NCBI GenBank assembly: GCA_034926225.1
Contig: JAYFRF010000001.1
Location: 62,001 to 126,000, forward strand
DNA from: JAAZKA01 sp034926225
GTDB lineage: Bacteria > Bacillota > Clostridia > Oscillospirales > QAMX01
Length of the DNA stretch: 64,000 nt
Direction of reading: 5' to 3'
Under the pieces are notes generated by a model, which was not told where the DNA came from, did not search any database, and was given only the letters and a program-made list of their open reading frames with translations. This document shows positions 60,888-64,000 of the stretch, one piece after another; positions within the stretch are counted from its first letter, which is position 1; every line of letters starts with the position of its first letter. The position numbers were made by a program, and so were the translations under genes.

Positions 60888-62762
60888 ATGAAACTCTATT
60901 TCACAGACGCGCCACAGGAACTACTTGTCGGAATTCGGGAGCTTTGCGCCGATTTAGATGTCTCTCTTTACGAAGAAGGCATGAAAGTCGCTGTAACACA
61001 ACGGGACGGCGCTGAGCTTGCGGTTCGCGCGCATAACGGCGAAGCTTTCATTACCTACGATCGAAAAATCCATTTCTTCCGCGCTTTCAGTCTGCTGGTG
61101 CAGCACCTCCGGAGCAGCGAAACCGACTTTTGCGTGCGAGAAAAGCCTCAGTTTGCTCTCAACGGCCCCATGTTTGACGTTTCTCAGGGCAACGCGGTGA
61201 TCAAGGTTTCCGAAATCAAGAAAACGCTGCGGAATTTGGCGCAGATGGGGCTCGATATGCTCATGCTCTACTGCGAGGACAGCTTCGACGTCAAGGCGCA
61301 GCCGTATTTCGGCTACATGCGCGCCCGGTACAGCGAATCCGATATCCGCGAATGCGACGACTATGCCGACCTGTTCGGTATCGAGATGATCCCCTGCATT
61401 CAGACCCTTGCGCATCTTGTGGACGTGTTGAAATGGCATGTGTATGACGATATCCGGGAAAACGACGTCTGTCTGCTCGTCGGCGAGGAGAAGACCTATC
61501 AGTTTATCCGCGACCTGCTGACGGAAGCCACACGCCCATTCCGCAGCAAACGCGTCCATATCGGCATGGACGAAGCCTACAACCTCGGACGCGGCGCGTT
61601 TTTAGATAAGTATGGCTTTACACAGCCGCAAGAGATCATGAAAATGCACCTTGAACGCGTACTGGCCATCGTACGCGAGCTGGGCCTGCGGCCGATGATG
61701 TGGAGCGATATGTTCTTTTCCGGTTATGGCTACTACAGCGACGCGGAGATCCCGCAGGAGCTTGTGAACTGCTGCCCCAAGGACGTCCAGCTTGTCTACT
61801 GGGATTATTACCACAACGATGAGAAATCCTACGTCACCTCCATCGCCCGCCACCGCAAATTCGGCGAGCCAATCTTTGCCGGCGGTATCTGGACATGGAT
61901 CGGCTACGGTCCCCACTGGAACCGCACCTTCCGCAGTACCGAAGCCGCGCTGAACGTCTGCAAACGCGAGGGTATCCGCGAGGTCTTCGTCACCATCTGG
62001 GGTGACAACGGCACCGAATGTCTCTATAATACCAACGTCCTCGGTCTTGCGCTCTATGCCGAGCACGGCTACAGCGAAAAGATCGACTACGAGAAGCTCA
62101 AAAGCCGTTTTGAATTTATCACCGGCGCGCGCTACGATGATTTCCTCTCACTCGAGGGCTTAGATGATACGCCAGGTGTCGACGATACCGCCATGACCTC
62201 CTACAATCCATCCAAGTTCCTGATGTGGCAGGATATCCTGACGGGGCTTTGCGACAAGAATATTGACGGTCTGCCTTTAGACGCGTATTACGCCGACCTT
62301 GCCGAACGGTTAAAGCCCTGCTGCGAGCGTAACGGCGCGTATAACGATATGTTCCGGCTTTACTACCTTGTGGCCGACACGCTCGCAAAAAAGAGCGAGA
62401 TGGGACTACGTATCACGAAAGCGTATCGCGCCGGCGACCGCGAGGAGCTTGCGCGCATCACCGAGCTTGAGCTTCCGGACCTTTCACGTCGTATGACGGT
62501 TTTACGCGCCTGCCACAGAGAAAACTGGTTTGCCCTGTATAAGAGTCTCGGCTGGGATGTGATGGATATGCGTTATGGCTCCCTGCTCGCGCGCATCGAC
62601 AGCGCTTCCTACGAACTCGGCCGGTACCTCGACGGCGATATGGAAAAGCTCGAGGAGCTCGGGGAGGAGCGGCTCGACTACGACGGTAAGCCTGGCATGA
62701 TCAGCTATTTAAACTGGTTTGGCCGTACGGTTTCCGCTAGCCGCATCGCCCCTTACTGCTAA
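60888..62762 (+). CDS. GH20-type beta-N-acetylhexosaminidase-like hydrolase
   Basis: A 624-residue cytosolic hydrolase. After a short beta domain (about 1-85) the barrel begins near PQFALNGPMFDVSQG; HIGMDEAYNLG near residue 225 is the GH20 Asp-Glu catalytic pair, and ETLAH-like IPCIQTLAHL, MMWSDMFF, GGIWTWIGYG and FVTIWGDNGTE complete the pocket. A helical C-terminal domain follows. No signal peptide, so it acts on imported amino sugars, or possibly on internal glycans. It follows the acyltransferase by 37 bases and ends at a terminator. Confidence 0.85.
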   Translation: MKLYFTDAPQELLVGIRELCADLDVSLYEEGMKVAVTQRDGAELAVRAHNGEAFITYDRKIHFFRAFSLLVQHLRSSETDFCVREKPQFALNGPMFDVSQGNAVIKVSEIKKTLRNLAQMGLDMLMLYCEDSFDVKAQPYFGYMRARYSESDIRECDDYADLFGIEMIPCIQTLAHLVDVLKWHVYDDIRENDVCLLVGEEKTYQFIRDLLTEATRPFRSKRVHIGMDEAYNLGRGAFLDKYGFTQPQEIMKMHLERVLAIVRELGLRPMMWSDMFFSGYGYYSDAEIPQELVNCCPKDVQLVYWDYYHNDEKSYVTSIARHRKFGEPIFAGGIWTWIGYGPHWNRTFRSTEAALNVCKREGIREVFVTIWGDNGTECLYNTNVLGLALYAEHGYSEKIDYEKLKSRFEFITGARYDDFLSLEGLDDTPGVDDTAMTSYNPSKFLMWQDILTGLCDKNIDGLPLDAYYADLAERLKPCCERNGAYNDMFRLYYLVADTLAKKSEMGLRITKAYRAGDREELARITELELPDLSRRMTVLRACHRENWFALYKSLGWDVMDMRYGSLLARIDSASYELGRYLDGDMEKLEELGEERLDYDGKPGMISYLNWFGRTVSASRIAPYC

Positions 62763-62790
62763 ACCTATACAATGCTTTTCCCAAATAATA

Positions 62791-62832
62791 AAATGCTGCA
62801 AAGTGGAAATATTCATCCGCTTTGCAGTATTT
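62791..62832 (+). terminator. Terminator after the GH20 gene
   Basis: A 16-base stem AAATGCTGCAAAGTGG with its complement (two G-U pairs) and a 10-base loop, 28 bases after the stop; T/A-rich sequence follows. Confidence 0.7.
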
Positions 62833-62896
62833 AATTACGGTTCCCAGTATCCTGCGGAGCGCCATAACGCTCGTTTGAGCCGGGAATATACGCTTT

Positions 62897-63979
62897 TTAC
62901 AGATTTACCTCCACCTCATGACCACACGCGGCCGAGCGTATGATGCCGTCGATGATTGCCTGATTGTAGATAATCTGACTGGTCGGAATCGGCGCGGGCT
63001 GCCCGTTTTTCACGGCATCTATAAAAGCGCGCACCTTGCATTCAAACAAATTCGCCTTCTCTTCCTTCTCAATCGGAACCGGCGTCGACGTCGGCTTGCC
63101 GAACACGTCATGATAAAGCGTTACTTCGCCGACGGTGCCGTCCCATGCGCCGCCCCACAGCTCGTAATGCGGCTGGCGCACCTTGAGCCCGGCGTCTTTC
63201 CCTAGGAACAGGAAGTCGCCCGTCGTATCCATATGCATCGCCCAGGACATACGGAAATCGAGCGTGATACCGCCCTCCAGACGCACGAACGCCGCCGAGA
63301 AATCATCGACGGAAAATCGTTCGCTTTCGGCGTAGTATTTCGGATTCTTGCCGAAATAATCGTAGGCCACAGCGGAGACGGTTAAAGGCTTCGGATAGCC
63401 GATCGAGTTCATCGCAAAATCCAGCGCATAACAGCCGATATCCGCGAGCGCGCCCACGCCGGCCTTGTCCTTATCGATGAAAGTGCGCCCCGGAATCCCG
63501 CGGCGGCGGCCACCGCCGGTCTGGACATAGTAGATATCGCCTAACGCGCCGGAGGACACGATATCATGTACCAGCTTGAAATTCGCGCCGTACCGAGGCT
63601 GGAAGCCTACGGAAACGATCTTGCCCGCCGCTTTTTCCGCTGCGACGATTTCCTTGGCCTGCTCCAGTGTAATTGTCATCGGCTTCTCGAGCAGCACATG
63701 CTTGCCGGACTGCAGCGCCGCGACCGCACAGACCGCATGCGTGGAATTGTATGTACAGACCGAAACCGCGTCGATATCGTCGCGCGCGCAAAGCTCGTCG
63801 CAGCTTTCGTAGGCGTCTGCCTTATCCCAGCCGAATTCATCGAGGAAAGCACGTGCCTTTCCCGGAACGATATCCGCGCCGGCAACGACTTCTACGTCTT
63901 CGAAGTTCTTATACGCGCGGGCATGGGAATGTGCGATGCCTCCTGTACCGATGATACCAATTCTCAACTTATCAGACAT
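62897..63979 (-). CDS. Gfo/Idh/MocA family sugar oxidoreductase
   Basis: A 360-residue NAD(P)-dependent enzyme acting on sugars or inositols. The Rossmann motif is GIIGTGGIAHSHA; the family signature GKHVLLEKPMT contains the catalytic-region Lys, and GVGALADIGCYALDF carries the conserved Asp-x3-His-type site, here Asp-Ile-Gly-Cys-Tyr, without the His. GGAGGG lies 8 bases before the ATG at 63979. Upstream partners lie outside the window. It converges on the GH20 gene, consistent with sugar catabolism. Substrate unknown. Confidence 0.92.
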   Translation of the reverse strand: MSDKLRIGIIGTGGIAHSHARAYKNFEDVEVVAGADIVPGKARAFLDEFGWDKADAYESCDELCARDDIDAVSVCTYNSTHAVCAVAALQSGKHVLLEKPMTITLEQAKEIVAAEKAAGKIVSVGFQPRYGANFKLVHDIVSSGALGDIYYVQTGGGRRRGIPGRTFIDKDKAGVGALADIGCYALDFAMNSIGYPKPLTVSAVAYDYFGKNPKYYAESERFSVDDFSAAFVRLEGGITLDFRMSWAMHMDTTGDFLFLGKDAGLKVRQPHYELWGGAWDGTVGEVTLYHDVFGKPTSTPVPIEKEEKANLFECKVRAFIDAVKNGQPAPIPTSQIIYNQAIIDGIIRSAACGHEVEVNL

Positions 63980-64000
63980 TCATAAACCCTCCACACTTAC

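Overview
The window is chromosomal DNA from an anaerobic, endospore-forming member of the Firmicutes, most likely a clostridial gut-type lineage near the Oscillospirales. Evidence: a sporulation regulator (SpoIIID), the housekeeping order priA-def-fmt-rsmB-rlmN-prpC-prkC-rsgA, an AICAR transformylase separate from its cyclohydrolase, many Cys-lipoproteins with Thr/Ala-rich linkers, LplB/LplC-type sugar permeases, and near-consensus sigma-A promoters (TTGACA-17-TATAAT). No phage, insertion sequence, CRISPR array or rRNA was seen. Genes are dense and no gap exceeds about 290 bases.

Layout. 1-8.04 kb (+): translation and signalling operon: 3' end of priA, def, fmt, rsmB, rlmN, PP2C phosphatase, PASTA kinase, rsgA. 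8.1-9.65 kb (-): SH3/NlpC-P60-like lipoprotein that has lost its catalytic residues. 9.9-15.25 kb (+): a DUF1846 protein, zinc-type dehydrogenase, deacetylase-like barrel protein, PflA-like radical SAM protein and DppA D-aminopeptidase. These converge on 15.29-17.86 kb (-): an MlrC-like M81 hydrolase and an M24-fold protein without canonical metal ligands, behind a consensus promoter and a LacI-type operator. 18.0-21.5 kb (-): GH36-like alpha-galactosidase and a TraB/ChaN-like lipoprotein. 21.56-21.78 kb (-): two tandem tRNA-Arg(ACG) genes.

21.9-32.5 kb (+): purine operon purE, an M14 carboxypeptidase, purF, purM, purN, a PurO-type IMP cyclohydrolase, a stand-alone AICAR transformylase and purD, followed by radA. 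32.6-35.1 kb (-): a putative GH42-like hydrolase and spoIIID. 35.35-41.58 kb (+): membrane-anchored AraC regulator, solute-binding lipoprotein and two permeases of a carbohydrate ABC importer, with no ATPase gene. 41.7-43.3 kb: an AT-richer patch with a Cu/Zn superoxide dismutase, a Cys-rich copper-storage-like protein, a GlsB-family membrane protein and tRNA-Pro(GGG).

43.4-52.4 kb (-): ComEC with a degenerate metallo-beta-lactamase domain, an Xer-type recombinase, a MacB-like permease and HlyD-like adaptor without an ATPase, a small P-loop protein, pgi and a D,D-carboxypeptidase. 52.6-62.8 kb (+): mtaB, iron-type alcohol dehydrogenase, then an envelope acylation cluster (SGNH lipoprotein, DUF4358 lipoprotein, MBOAT, DHHW protein, HxxxDG acyltransferase) and a GH20 hexosaminidase. 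A Gfo/Idh/MocA oxidoreductase (-) closes the window.

The genes describe a glycan- and peptide-scavenging fermenter: GH36, GH20 and GH42-like hydrolases and an oligosaccharide importer feed sugars in, M14, M24, M55 and M81 proteins process peptides, and a dedicated locus decorates the cell surface. The least explained parts are the 9.9-17.9 kb locus and the 55.4-60.9 kb acylation cluster. All functions are read from sequence motifs; no database search was run.
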